Below are positions 12,720-28,315 of a stretch of DNA of 34,872 bases, one piece after another; within the stretch, counting starts at the first letter, position 1, and every line of letters begins with the position of its first letter. Made by a program: the position numbers and the translations under genes. The notes under the pieces are model-generated. The model made no database searches, was not told where the DNA came from, and saw nothing but the letters and a program-made list of their open reading frames with translations. The stretch covers positions 1 to 34,872 of the forward strand of contig NZ_ANIK01000115.1 of NCBI RefSeq assembly GCF_000347175.1. Direction: 5' to 3'. This DNA is from Leptospira alstonii serovar Sichuan str. 79601 (lineage in GTDB: Bacteria > Spirochaetota > Leptospiria > Leptospirales > Leptospiraceae).

Positions 12720-13595
12720 TTAGAATAAACGATCGGCGATCAGCATTCCTACGTCGATCAAGTTGCTGCGATGTTCTATCGTGTTTGTGGTGATAACGGC
12801 GCGAGCCCCGCATTGTAGGATTTCCTGAAAGGAATTGTCCGCGAACACTCCGTGAACACAAAGGCAGACCGGCGGTAACATTTTAGTTTTTTTCAAATGG
12901 ATGATCGTTTGAATCAAAGTCCTTCCCGTGGAAACGATGTCGTCTATCAAAACCGGCGTGTGATCCGGGTAGGTTCCCGTCTTTGGAACGCTGACTTCCA
13001 CATCGCGATCGCCCTTTCGATTTTTTTCAAGAATCGTAAAAGGAACCCCGGAATAACCCGCCACTTCCCGAACCCATTGGCTGCTTTCGCCGTCCGGTCC
13101 GATCAGCACCGGATTACTTACGTTTTTTTGAATATAGTTAGCAAGAAGTTCCGTAGAATGTAAAACTCTTGCGGGAACGCTGAAAATTTCCTCCAGATTA
13201 AGGATTCGATGAAGATGCGGATCGATCGTCAGGATGGAATCTATATAACGCGAAATCAGAGCGGCAAAAAATCTCGCGTTGATCCCTTCTCCGGGATGAA
13301 AAACTTTGTCCTGTCTCATATAACAAAGATAAGGCGCTATGAGATGGATCTTTTCGGCCCCAAGCCGTCTTGCCGTTTCGCAAAAAAAAATCAAGGGAAC
13401 GATTTTGGTATCAGGTTGATTGAGGGAACAAAGCAGATAAACCCGCGCGCCGTCGAGATCTTCTTCGATTTTCAATTTGGATTCCCCGTCCGGAAACCTT
13501 CCGAATTCGGCGTTGCCGATCCTCATCCCCGAAAATTTGGAGACGGACTTTGCCAAAGACGAATTTTCGGGAAAGTGGAATAGAATTTTGTTCAT
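12720..13595 (-). CDS. Ribose-phosphate pyrophosphokinase-like protein (PRPP synthetase family)
   Basis: The protein has 291 residues, shorter than the usual 310-320, with start ATG 13595 after GGAAGGATC. Family landmarks are FGRFPDGESKLKI (31-43), the ATP-site YMRQDKVFHPGEG (92-104), the metal-site DPHLHR (125-130), GPDGES in place of the common SPDxGG, and the PRPP-binding loop LIDDIVSTGRTL (216-227). The loop is of the STG type seen in archaeal and short-form enzymes, and an Arg replaces the second Gly. It is the last gene of a three-gene operon, ten bases after the nucleotide phosphorylase. The divergent sequence and this context suggest a specialised partner of the phosphorylase rather than the main cellular Prs, but either is possible. 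Confidence 0.8.
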   Translation of the reverse strand: MNKILFHFPENSSLAKSVSKFSGMRIGNAEFGRFPDGESKLKIEEDLDGARVYLLCSLNQPDTKIVPLIFFCETARRLGAEKIHLIAPYLCYMRQDKVFHPGEGINARFFAALISRYIDSILTIDPHLHRILNLEEIFSVPARVLHSTELLANYIQKNVSNPVLIGPDGESSQWVREVAGYSGVPFTILEKNRKGDRDVEVSVPKTGTYPDHTPVLIDDIVSTGRTLIQTIIHLKKTKMLPPVCLCVHGVFADNSFQEILQCGARAVITTNTIEHRSNLIDVGMLIADRLF

Positions 13596-13605
13596 GATCC
13601 TTCCT

Positions 13606-15108
13606 TTAAATAATCGTAATGATTCCGTTTTGCGAATTCAAATATTCGAAAGCGTATTCCAGCTCGCCTTCCGAATCGGAATGAATCGTATAAAGGACGT
13701 CTCCTTTTTCTATTTTTTTACCGATAGGAGAAAGGAAATAAATCCCCGCAGAAGCGCTGTTAGGCGCTCCGGCGAGTCTTGCCACTTTGGCGATCTTTCG
13801 ATTGTCGATTTCGAAAATCACACCCGAAGACTTGGAGATCGCGTTTCGTTGAAATTTAGAGAGAGAAGGTTCTTTATAGCCGCCTTGGGCCTTACAAATG
13901 TTTTCGAATTTTTTCCATGCCTTTCCGGATTCTAAAATTTCGGACGCGGTTTGAATTCCGTTCTTGAATTGACGGGGGGCCGCAAATTCCAACATTTCAC
14001 CCGCGATCGTCAAAGCTCTTTGTTTAAGATCTTGAGGAGCCTGCGGATCGTTCTTTAATACTTCGATACAATCCTTGATTTCAAGAGAGGGACCGATGCC
14101 TCGGCCGATCGGTTGGGATCCGTCCGAAATAAGCACCTTGACTTTTAAATCGACCGATTTCCCGACTACCGTAAAATAATACTTTAGCTTTTCTGCATCT
14201 TCTTCCGTGCGGACCTTTGCGGTTTTTCCGATCGGGATATCGATCACGACGTGAGTGGAACCCGCCGCGGCCTTTTTGGATAAAACGGAAGCGATCATTT
14301 GTCCCACACTATCCACTTCCAAGGCTCTTTCCACTCGGATAAGAATATCGTCGACGGGACTTAGCCCGATGGAACCTCCCCAAACGATACAACCTCCTTC
14401 TTTTTCCACGACGGACTTCATTTCGGAAAGTTTAAGGTTCACGTCGGCGATCGATTCCATGACGTCCGCCGTTCCTGCGGGAGATGTGATCGCTCTGGAG
14501 GAGGTTTTAGGAACGGTTAAACCTGCTGCTGCCGCGATGGAAACGACGATCGGAGTAGTCCTGTTTCCGGGCAGACCGCCTATGCAATGTTTGTCGACTA
14601 TGGGATGTTTGTTCCATTTTAAAACGGAACCCGCTTTGATCATCGCTCTAGTGAGGGATTTGATTTCGTCCAAGTTGAGATGGTCTCCGGAGCAAGCGGT
14701 GATAAAGGAAGCGATTTCAATATTAGAATATTTTTCTTCCTTAATGTCTTGGATGATTCTCTGAAAGGATTCTTCGCTCAGACGATTTTCGTATATTTTC
14801 GATCGGACGTCGTGCATGGACAATACGGGCTGAAGATGGGAAAGAATTACCGAATCTCCTTCTTTCGCATTAACCGCTTTCCAGGCGCTTTCGGACAAAC
14901 CCGCTTGTCCGATCTGGAGAATTTCGGTTTCGACGATGTTTAAGGACGCGATAATCTTTTTGTTACGCACTTCTACCTCGATTCGATTGAGCGCGATGAA
15001 TCCTTCGGACTTACAAACGGGAGAATCCCTTCGTAAGAAGACTACGTACTCTTGATTGGTATCGATTCCCAAATTGATCAGATGGAGCGGTTCTTTTTTT
15101 TCGGACAT
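13606..15108 (-). CDS. AMP/NMP phosphorylase-type (long-form thymidine phosphorylase family) enzyme
   Basis: The protein has 500 residues from ATG 15108, with AAGAGA about four bases upstream and eight bases after the preceding stop codon. The catalytic core carries DKHCIGGLPGNRTTPIVVS (172-190) and KTSSRAITSPAGTADVMES (201-219), the signatures of the family. An extra N-terminal domain of about 85 residues and the overall length of 500 match archaeal AMP phosphorylase rather than the 440-residue DeoA. In the studied archaeal enzymes the reaction is NMP plus phosphate to base plus ribose-1,5-bisphosphate. Bacterial relatives are usually just called thymidine phosphorylase. The genes on either side (a nuclease-like protein and a PRPP-synthetase relative) fit nucleotide salvage. 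Substrate choice is inferred from architecture only. Confidence 0.82.
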   Translation of the reverse strand: MSEKKEPLHLINLGIDTNQEYVVFLRRDSPVCKSEGFIALNRIEVEVRNKKIIASLNIVETEILQIGQAGLSESAWKAVNAKEGDSVILSHLQPVLSMHDVRSKIYENRLSEESFQRIIQDIKEEKYSNIEIASFITACSGDHLNLDEIKSLTRAMIKAGSVLKWNKHPIVDKHCIGGLPGNRTTPIVVSIAAAAGLTVPKTSSRAITSPAGTADVMESIADVNLKLSEMKSVVEKEGGCIVWGGSIGLSPVDDILIRVERALEVDSVGQMIASVLSKKAAAGSTHVVIDIPIGKTAKVRTEEDAEKLKYYFTVVGKSVDLKVKVLISDGSQPIGRGIGPSLEIKDCIEVLKNDPQAPQDLKQRALTIAGEMLEFAAPRQFKNGIQTASEILESGKAWKKFENICKAQGGYKEPSLSKFQRNAISKSSGVIFEIDNRKIAKVARLAGAPNSASAGIYFLSPIGKKIEKGDVLYTIHSDSEGELEYAFEYLNSQNGIITII

Positions 15109-15116
15109 TGTATCTC

Positions 15117-16487
15117 TTAAAATTTTAATTCTACGATATCGAATAACTTCGGAACTTCGCATTCCAACCGCAAGCTGTCGGTCAGTTTAACGCGGAGCGC
15201 GTCCGAAGATCCCTTTTCGCCGTGAACGATAAAAACTTTTTCGGGTTTTCCTTTTAGCGCGCCCAACCAATATAAAATCTCCCTTTGATCCGCGTGTGAG
15301 GACAGACCGTCGACGGAACGTACTTTCGCTTTTACTTCGTAGAACTTTCCGTAAATCTTGATTTCGTGATTTCCGTCTTGAAGTTGTCTCCCTCTCGTTC
15401 CGATTGCTTGAAAACCGCATAGAAGAACCGTCGAGTTCGGATCGCCTAAATAATACTGAAGATAAGTAAGCACTCTGCCTCCCGTCGCCATACCGCTACC
15501 CGCGATTACGATCTTTGGAGATCGATCTTCCGCGAGTTTGTAGGTTTCTTTGATCGATTCCGTTTTTTGGAAACAATCCCAGATTTGAGAACAATCCATC
15601 GGAGAAAGTTTATGCCATTTCGTGTGAGTTTGAAAAACTTCGAACACGTTCCTACCCATTGGAGTATCCAAAATCATAGGGACGTTCGGAATCTTGGCTT
15701 CGGATTTTAATTTCCAAAGGAGGTACATAAGACTTTGCGTTCTTTCCACGGCAAAACTGGGAAGAATAACGGTTCCGTTGTTTTCCAAGGTTTCATTCAG
15801 GATCGTAAGCAATTGATTTTCGGAATCTTGAGAGTGAATTCGATCTCCGTAAGTGCTTTCGATAAAAAGATAGTCCGCGTTTTCGGGACGATCGGGCGGA
15901 TACAAAAGGATATCGTCGGGTCTTCCTATGTCTCCGGAGAAGACGAACAACTTACCGAAAATTTCCAATTCTATATAAGTAGCTCCTAATATATGTCCGT
16001 TGTATTTGAATCGGGCTCGAATACCTTCCGCAAGATCCTTCCAACGATCCAAATCGATCGAATGAAGATAGGAAAGGGAGTTCACGGCGTCTTTGAGATC
16101 GTATAAGGGAGCTGCCGGTTTATGCTTGGAATAATTTCCTCGATTGGCGCGATCGGCTTCTTCTTCCTGAATTTTCCCCGAATCCTTGAGGATAATTTCG
16201 GCGATTTCTAAAGTGGGAGCGCTCCCGAAAATTTTTCCTTGAAAACCTTGTTTGACCAATCTAGGAATATAGCCGACGTGATCGAGATGACCGTGGGTTA
16301 AAAGAATAACATCGATTTCGGAAACTCTCACCGGAAATTGCGACCAGTTCAGAAGTCTGAACTCCTTCAATCCTTGGAATAAACCGCAATCCACAAGAAT
16401 TTTGAATGTGCCCGTATCGATCAAATATTTGGAGCCGGTTACGGTTCCCGAAGCGCCTAAGAAATGAATATGGAGGGGAGGTTTCAT
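15117..16487 (-). CDS. Beta-CASP metallo-beta-lactamase-fold RNA hydrolase (CPSF73/Ysh1-like)
   Basis: The protein has 456 residues from ATG 16487 (MKPPLHIHFLG); an upstream ATG at 16526 would add 13 unconserved residues. Metal-binding motifs are present: LVDCG (32-36), THGHLDHVG (64-72), NGHILGA and SGDIGRP. The beta-CASP insert has PSFAVERTQ, GSGMATGGR and, towards the end, LSSHADQREI and VHGE. These mark RNA-processing exo- or endonucleases of the bacterial and archaeal CPSF-like group, about the usual 450-470 residues. The gene opens the operon with the nucleotide phosphorylase and the PRPP-synthetase relative. A GGGAGCGCTCCC palindrome (about 16215-16226) lies inside the coding part. Cytosolic location is expected. 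Confidence 0.88.
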   Translation of the reverse strand: MKPPLHIHFLGASGTVTGSKYLIDTGTFKILVDCGLFQGLKEFRLLNWSQFPVRVSEIDVILLTHGHLDHVGYIPRLVKQGFQGKIFGSAPTLEIAEIILKDSGKIQEEEADRANRGNYSKHKPAAPLYDLKDAVNSLSYLHSIDLDRWKDLAEGIRARFKYNGHILGATYIELEIFGKLFVFSGDIGRPDDILLYPPDRPENADYLFIESTYGDRIHSQDSENQLLTILNETLENNGTVILPSFAVERTQSLMYLLWKLKSEAKIPNVPMILDTPMGRNVFEVFQTHTKWHKLSPMDCSQIWDCFQKTESIKETYKLAEDRSPKIVIAGSGMATGGRVLTYLQYYLGDPNSTVLLCGFQAIGTRGRQLQDGNHEIKIYGKFYEVKAKVRSVDGLSSHADQREILYWLGALKGKPEKVFIVHGEKGSSDALRVKLTDSLRLECEVPKLFDIVELKF

Positions 16488-16963
16488 TATTGAATGAAGT
16501 ATCGCCGGATCGAAAAATGAAATCATAAATTTCGTTAGGAACCTGTTCCGACACCCGATTGAATATATTTGAACCGATGAAATATCATTTGTTATTTTAA
16601 AAAGAAAAAAATGTCCCGAATCCTCTTGACAGTGAATGGTCCCCGTTTAAGTTTTCACTGCGCAGAAGCAAACGTTATAACTTAGAAAACGTAGCGAATT
16701 TTTTAAAAAAAATCAGAATAGTGAAGAGAATTGAGTTTTTACAAAAATTTACCATCGGGGACTCTCCAAGGCAGAATGGATCGTGAAACTTTGAAGTTTT
16801 GATAAGAAGAATACTTTGAGTTTTGGGACAACCGTAAGCTATAAATTCCGGTACCTTGCTAGATTGGCTCTGCAGTTTGCGGAGTCTTTTTTTTATTTTT
16901 TTCCCGACTAAACTATCAATAGTTGTAGAATTAAATCTTAAATCCTGATTGGATACGTATCCC
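16488..16963. promoter_or_regulatory. Divergent promoter region between the MBL operon and the reductase gene
   Basis: No gene is supported in this interval. TTGACA (16626-16631) is a good -35 candidate on the plus strand, but no convincing -10 follows at the right distance. CAGTGAA (16630-16636) pairs with TTCACTG (16654-16660), so an operator or hairpin overlaps the same place. GGATACGTATCC (16951-16962) is a 12-bp palindrome immediately before the reductase start. Confidence 0.35.
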
Positions 16964-18017
<1,054 letters not shown>

Positions 18018-18019
<2 letters not shown>

Positions 18020-18100
18020 CGCGAGTTCGGCGTAGGAAAATCTGGGCGAATAAGAAACTCAATGTGTTCGCTTTGGCATCTGTTATACCGAGCTCACATT
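18018..18100. repeat. Inverted-repeat-ended element between convergent stop codons
   Basis: AACGCGAGTTCGGCGTA at the left and TATACCGAGCTCACATT at the right are imperfect inverted copies (about 12 of 17). The left end overlaps the TAA of the reductase gene and the right end lies three bases from the stop of the DUF2062 gene. It fills nearly the whole 84-base gap. The ends belong to the same AACGTGAGTTCGGTATAAC family as 3951 and 22135. It may serve as a shared terminator. Confidence 0.55.
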
Positions 18101-18103
18101 AAA

Positions 18104-18718
<615 letters not shown>

Positions 18719-18726
18719 GTTTGAAA

Positions 18727-19509
<783 letters not shown>

Positions 19510-20024
19510 GTTTTATTTTGAGTCCTTATTTTTCTTTTTACGGAACCGTTATAAATTTTGCGAAAGTCGGGAATTTGATTTTTCTCACTCAGAAAGAATC
19601 CAAGATCGTTTTGATAACGCAATCCGAAAATACGATATACAAGTTCATCCTTGTATGTCAAAACTTCTAACTCTTTACCGCTGATTCCCTAAAACGTGGG
19701 AACTCCACCGTTCCCAAAACGATCGCCAACTCGGAAAGATAGGTTCGTAAAACCGAATTTTCCTTCCTTCTTCGGCCCATTCTTTCGATTTGTCCGCAAG
19801 ACCAACCGTTTTGGTTTGGGAATGAAGAAATTGTTGCATCAGTTTGGAAATAATCCTTATTTTTTTCAAAGTATGATTTCTTTTTCCATAAGATTCCTTA
19901 AAAAAACAAAAAAGATCCCGGTCCTATATATTTTTTTTAGATTTAATCTTACGTCGGTTGTTATATGCAATTGACGCCTCCGAATTGAATTCCAATTTTA
20001 ATTCGGAACGGATCTGAATTCGAG
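19510..20024. other. Long spacer between divergent genes, with a repeat copy
   Basis: No gene is convincing. AACGTGGGAACTCCACCGTT (about 19693-19712) is another copy of the repeat motif. Just upstream of the phosphatase gene, TTGACG (about 19970-19975) could be a -35 box, and CCGAATT/AATTCGG (about 19979-20005) forms an inverted repeat that could be an operator. Short frames on both strands at 19675-19974 lack ribosome-binding sites and include the repeat. Confidence 0.4.
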
Positions 20025-22124
<2,100 letters not shown>

Positions 22125-22371
22125 AACTTCTCTAACGTGAGTTCGTATAACCATGCGAAAGCGGTTGCAGCGGAATCAACAATTGGATCGCTCGACAACC
22201 CAAACTTTCTTAAGTCGAATTTACGTTATCTTAAAACCTTTCAAGTGTGGTAGTTCCCCACGTTTTAGGAGTCAGTGGGTAGGAATCAGATGTCGGGATT
22301 AAAATCTTTCCGATTTTCCTATCGTTTAAAAACGTAGTAGTTCCCACACTTTAAGGTTTTAAGATTGAATT
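22125..22371. repeat. Convergent-gene gap filled with dispersed repeats
   Basis: TAACGTGAGTTCGTATAACC followed by ATGCGAAAGCGGTTGCAGCG (22132-22171) is a diverged copy of the element at 3951, and ATCAACAATTGGATCGCTCG follows as it does there. AGTGTGGTAGTTCCCCACGT (about 22244-22263) and ACGTAGTAGTTCCCACACTT (about 22332-22351) are two copies of the GTGGGAACTCC motif. No gene is seen. Confidence 0.6.
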
Positions 22372-22788
<417 letters not shown>

Positions 22789-22789
22789 A

Positions 22790-23242
22790 TCATACCTCCG
22801 GTTTTCTGATGAAGATGGACATTTCCTGTTCTACGATCGTTTCGCCTTTTGCGTTTTTAACCGTAGTTTTGAACGTCATCGTATCCATTTTGCCGACGGT
22901 TACGTTGATACATTCGCCTTGAGAAGAAACCCTTCCCGGATAAACCGGTTTTAGATACGTGTATTTTTCCTTTAAGTGAAGAATCCTGGAAGTGTCCACT
23001 CCCATGTTTTCCATATCCTGCCAGATTTTAGGATAACCCCAAAATTGAATTACGGTCGGATACGTAGGAGGAGCGGGGGTGTCTTCGTAACCCGCTTTTT
23101 TAGCCGCTTCCACATCGAAATAGATCGGATTGGTTTCTCCGATTGCCTGACAGAACTCGCGGATCTTTCCTCTTTCTACGTCGAATTCGTAGCGATCCAG
23201 TTTGGTCCCGATCAGGTCTTTGGATATTCCTTTTACTGACAT
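22790..23242 (-). CDS. FAS1-DH1/MaoC N-terminal-like hotdog protein, non-catalytic (HadA-like) subunit
   Basis: The protein has 150 residues from ATG 23242 after AGGAAC. It resembles the N-terminal dehydratase half of MaoC-like pairs: [20 protein letters not shown] (about 30-49) sits where the catalytic motif would be, but the Asp and His are replaced by Glu/Thr and Tyr. [15 protein letters not shown] follows, typical of HadA/HadC-type partners that shape the substrate tunnel. It therefore probably needs the 138-residue protein encoded next for activity. The upstream region holds an inverted repeat (ACCGGA/TCCGGT, 23296-23316) of unknown role. Confidence 0.8.
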   Translation of the reverse strand: MSVKGISKDLIGTKLDRYEFDVERGKIREFCQAIGETNPIYFDVEAAKKAGYEDTPAPPTYPTVIQFWGYPKIWQDMENMGVDTSRILHLKEKYTYLKPVYPGRVSSQGECINVTVGKMDTMTFKTTVKNAKGETIVEQEMSIFIRKPEV

Positions 23243-23330
23243 ATAAAGTTCCTGAGCTTTGTTTTTAAAAAGGGCCTTCTACCGAATTCAATCTTACCGG
23301 AGCGGAAGAATCCGGTCGATAATTTTTTTA

Positions 23331-23355
23331 GAGAAAAACAGAACAAACGTTCTGT
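23331..23355 (-). terminator. Intrinsic terminator of the alpha/beta hydrolase gene
   Basis: Read on the minus strand, ACAGAAC, loop GTTT and GTTCTGT form a perfect 7-bp stem followed by TTTTT-type sequence (stem 23338-23344 with 23349-23355, T-run 23333-23337). It starts four bases after the stop codon of the hydrolase gene. Confidence 0.75.
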
Positions 23356-23358
23356 CTG

Positions 23359-24255
23359 TCAATTAGAGTGGGACTCAAACCATTTCTTTAAATCGGTTAA
23401 AACCCTGGTTCTGTCTTCCATACGTTCGTTCATCGTTTCGTGATAAAGGCCTTCGTAGATCTTGAGGATTTTATCGGAGGCGCCTACGACTTCAAAGAAA
23501 CTTTCGCTTCCGGTGTAATCGGCGATATTGTCTTCCTTTCCGTGAAAGATATAAATCGGGATTTTGATCTTTCCCGCGTTTGCGAGAATCGGTTCTTCGC
23601 TGTTCAAAAGCATGTTTCCGAGATAAGCCGAGGCCATTCCGTGAACGAGCGGGTCCGTTCTGTAAGCATCTACTACGGATTTATCATGGCTCAAGAAATG
23701 AATGTTCAATCCGGTCGGAAGAGTCAGGTTCGGTAATAGATCGGACATCAGAGGAGCGATTCCCTTTTTGACCTTCATCACAAGATCCATTTTCACTCGG
23801 ATCGGAAGAGCGGAGACGATAAGAGCGTTTAAATTTCCTTGGTTGGTCCCTTCTTCCGCGTAGAAAGTGGCGATGGCGGCTCCCATCGAATGACCGAGTA
23901 GAGTGACCTTCGATACCTTTTCTTTTTCTTTTGCGATCGAAATGAGTTTGTCCAAGTCGGAAAGAAAGTCGGAGAAAGAATCCACCGCGCCTCGTTTTCC
24001 TTCGGAACGTCCGTGTCCCCGGGAATCGATAAGATAAAACGCCGTACCCGTTCCCGCAAAGGCTTCCACTAAAAATTCGTAACGTCCGCTGTGTTCTCCG
24101 ATCCCGTGTTGAACGACGAGAACTCGGTTTCCTTTTCTACCTTCCTTAGGTTGGTAGGTACGATAGAAGATTTTGGATTCTCCGCTTCCCGCGAAGACAT
24201 CGTCTTGTAGATTGTAAGAATTAATCCATGACATAGCGGAACGTGTTATAAACAT
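23359..24255 (-). CDS. Alpha/beta hydrolase, monoacylglycerol lipase-like
   Basis: The protein has 298 residues. ATG 24255 is preceded by AAAGGAG at six to seven bases; the frame stays open to 24381 but without such a site. The order of motifs is that of the Hydrolase_4 (monoglyceride lipase/lysophospholipase) group: VVQHGIGEHSGRYEFL (about 48-63), DSRGHGRSEGKRG (77-89), nucleophile elbow LGHSMGA with Ser123, the acid in FHGKEDNIAD and His in GLYHETMNE near the C-terminus. No signal peptide is clear. The role is hydrolysis of monoacylglycerols or lysolipids. It has its own terminator and is divergent from the sulfatase-like gene. Confidence 0.85.
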   Translation of the reverse strand: MFITRSAMSWINSYNLQDDVFAGSGESKIFYRTYQPKEGRKGNRVLVVQHGIGEHSGRYEFLVEAFAGTGTAFYLIDSRGHGRSEGKRGAVDSFSDFLSDLDKLISIAKEKEKVSKVTLLGHSMGAAIATFYAEEGTNQGNLNALIVSALPIRVKMDLVMKVKKGIAPLMSDLLPNLTLPTGLNIHFLSHDKSVVDAYRTDPLVHGMASAYLGNMLLNSEEPILANAGKIKIPIYIFHGKEDNIADYTGSESFFEVVGASDKILKIYEGLYHETMNERMEDRTRVLTDLKKWFESHSN

Positions 24256-24413
24256 AAAGGCTCCTTTGAAAAGAGAAAAAAATTTCGTTTGGGAAAAATT
24301 CATTCCGATAAGAAGGTTCTTTTCTGTTGTCTCAAAAAACGAAACGATTTTCCTGGATTCATGTTCTCGCACCTTTCTCAAAAACTTAATTTTTCTTTAT
24401 CAAAGAGATTAAG

Positions 24414-24474
24414 CCGCGTGAACTCGGCGGTTCGCTTTCTAACTCAGATCTCACTCTTAGGGTCGTTCGATAGG
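24414..24474. repeat. Dispersed repeat abutting the sulfatase-like start codon
   Basis: CGTGAACTCGGCGGTTCGCT and CAGATCTCACTCTTAGGGTC followed by GTTCGATAGG make up the 60 bases directly before ATG 24475. The same blocks occur at 5941-5975 (CACTCCCTATGGGTCGTTCG then ATAGG). The repeat ends in AGG touching the ATG, so any original leader and ribosome-binding site may have been displaced. Confidence 0.6.
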
Positions 24475-26858
<2,384 letters not shown>

Positions 26859-26859
<1 letters not shown>

Positions 26860-26956
26860 AGTTGTTGAAAAAATAATTTTAGATCTCATTTTATTTCATT
26901 GTAACAGCGTGATCTCCGCGGCTTGATAATATGAATGTGTAATTTTTCAACGACTC
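26859..26956. mobile_element. 98-bp MITE-like element, copy 1
   Basis: The ends GAGTTGTTGAAAAA and TTTTTCAACGACTC are inverted copies with one difference, and TA flanks both sides (26857-26858 and 26957-26958). The core holds no gene. A second element with the same length and ends lies at 32923-33020. Terminal sequence and TA flanks resemble non-autonomous relatives of transposons that duplicate TA, but the parent element is not in this window. The left TA plus the first G form the stop codon of the gene before it. Confidence 0.8.
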
Positions 26957-27104
26957 TAATAATCGAAAGGTTTTGTTTTACGGTAAACTATGTTTCGGAG
27001 TGGGTAAAGGCTTTTCAAAACGAAAACGAGGTTTTAAAAGGTTATCGTATTTTTTTGAGTCGGTGATTTCCGTTATTTTAAAAACATCCGGAGGTTTTAA
27101 ATAA

Positions 27105-27620
27105 ATGATTTATAAAATTCTAATGTACGTTGCGGGCTTTTTGGTTTTTTCGGTTCTGGGAATTTACGGAATCGGCGCGAGTCTTCCGGTCGATCATTTT
27201 TCTTCTTTGGAACGTATTTTTCCTGCAAACCAAAACACGATCTACGGCTTGATCCGTAACGTGAAAGAATATCCGTCTTGGAGATCGAACGTTAAAAATG
27301 TGGAAGAGATTTCCTCCGATTCCTGGAAAGAAACCTATAGCGACGGAGAGGCGACGGCTTTTTCTTTCGTGCAGGATCAAAGGGATAAATTCATCGAATC
27401 GAAAATTATGGACGAGGACAAACCTTTCGGAGGTTCTTGGACTTTCGAATTGAGTTCCGTTGCGGGCGGAACCAAACTGAAAATCACCGAAAATGGAAAA
27501 GTATATTCCCCCGTTTTTCGCTTTTTTTCCAAATTCGTTTTCGGTCATACGGCAACGATAAAAGAATATTTTGATTTTATGGATAAAAGAATTGGGGAAA
27601 ATCCGGAAATAGAATACTAA
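27105..27620 (+). CDS. SRPBCC-fold (START/polyketide cyclase-like) membrane-anchored protein
   Basis: The protein has 171 residues from ATG 27105, with GGAGG ten bases upstream. One membrane or signal segment (about 4-25) is followed by a START-like fold: IFPANQNTIYGLIRNVKEYP (a typical first strand and helix of the SRPBCC superfamily), SWRSNVKNVEEIS, then TYSDGEATAFSFV, GGSWTFELSSVAGGTKLKIT and a long last helix (FRFFSKFVFGHTATIKEYFD). These proteins bind small hydrophobic ligands; the ligand is unknown. It follows the first MITE-like element, and its own stop codon touches the left end of another inverted-repeat element. Confidence 0.75.
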   Translation: MIYKILMYVAGFLVFSVLGIYGIGASLPVDHFSSLERIFPANQNTIYGLIRNVKEYPSWRSNVKNVEEISSDSWKETYSDGEATAFSFVQDQRDKFIESKIMDEDKPFGGSWTFELSSVAGGTKLKITENGKVYSPVFRFFSKFVFGHTATIKEYFDFMDKRIGENPEIEY

Positions 27621-27720
27621 GAACTTGTCCAGAACCGTCCAATGCGGGAACTCCCGCGTTTTTATGAAACTCAGTGTTTCGTTTCTATTGGCACTCGATA
27701 AGTTTTGGGACAAGTTCTAA
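27619..27720. repeat. About 100-bp element with GAACTTGTCC ends and inner palindrome
   Basis: AGAACTTGTCC (27620-27630) and GGACAAGTTCT (27708-27718) are exact inverted ends, and the inner part has the hairpin GCGGGAACTCCCGC (27644-27657). The stretch GTTTTTATGAAACTCAGTGT with the right end resembles 73-137, so this is a short form of the element at the left edge of the window. The left end overlaps the TAA of the SRPBCC gene. Confidence 0.75.
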
Positions 27721-27751
27721 AGTCAATCCATCCTAGTATAAAGGAAAAACA

Positions 27752-28150
<399 letters not shown>

Positions 28151-28241
28151 TATTCAAATTCCAAAAAATTGGAGCGGAAGCCGCCTTAAAATATTATCGG
28201 GTTTTACTTTATCGAAAATGTAAATAGTGGGAAAACTAAAG

Positions 28242-28304
28242 CGCCACAACTCCCTGAATTCAATGAATTGCTTTCTAAGGGTCGCAATTCAGGTCGTTGC
28301 GGCG
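28242..28304. terminator. Large imperfect inverted repeat between convergent genes (possible bidirectional terminator)
   Basis: CGCCACAACTCCCTGAATT (28242-28260) pairs with AATTCAGGTCGTTGCGGCG (28286-28304) at 16 of 19 positions around a 25-base loop. The loop has CTTTCTAAGGGTCGC, akin to the CTCTTAGGGTCG repeat elsewhere. It stands between the stop codons at 28150 and 28316, so it could end both transcripts, and it may also be a repeat element. Confidence 0.6.
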
Positions 28305-28315
28305 GGAAGTTTTTC

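Noticed and set aside
14255..14764. 169-codon frame antisense to the nucleotide phosphorylase
   Set aside because: Shadow of a strongly conserved gene on the other strand; no start signal.
19675..19974. Overlapping open frames on both strands (64 codons minus, 92 codons plus) in the spacer between divergent genes
   Set aside because: No ribosome-binding site for either, both include the GTGGGAACTCC repeat, and no family resemblance. The minus frame (TTG start at 19869) is the less unlikely of the two.
27120..27713. 197-codon frame antisense to the SRPBCC gene
   Set aside because: Runs through the inverted-repeat element and mirrors a well-supported gene with a good ribosome-binding site.
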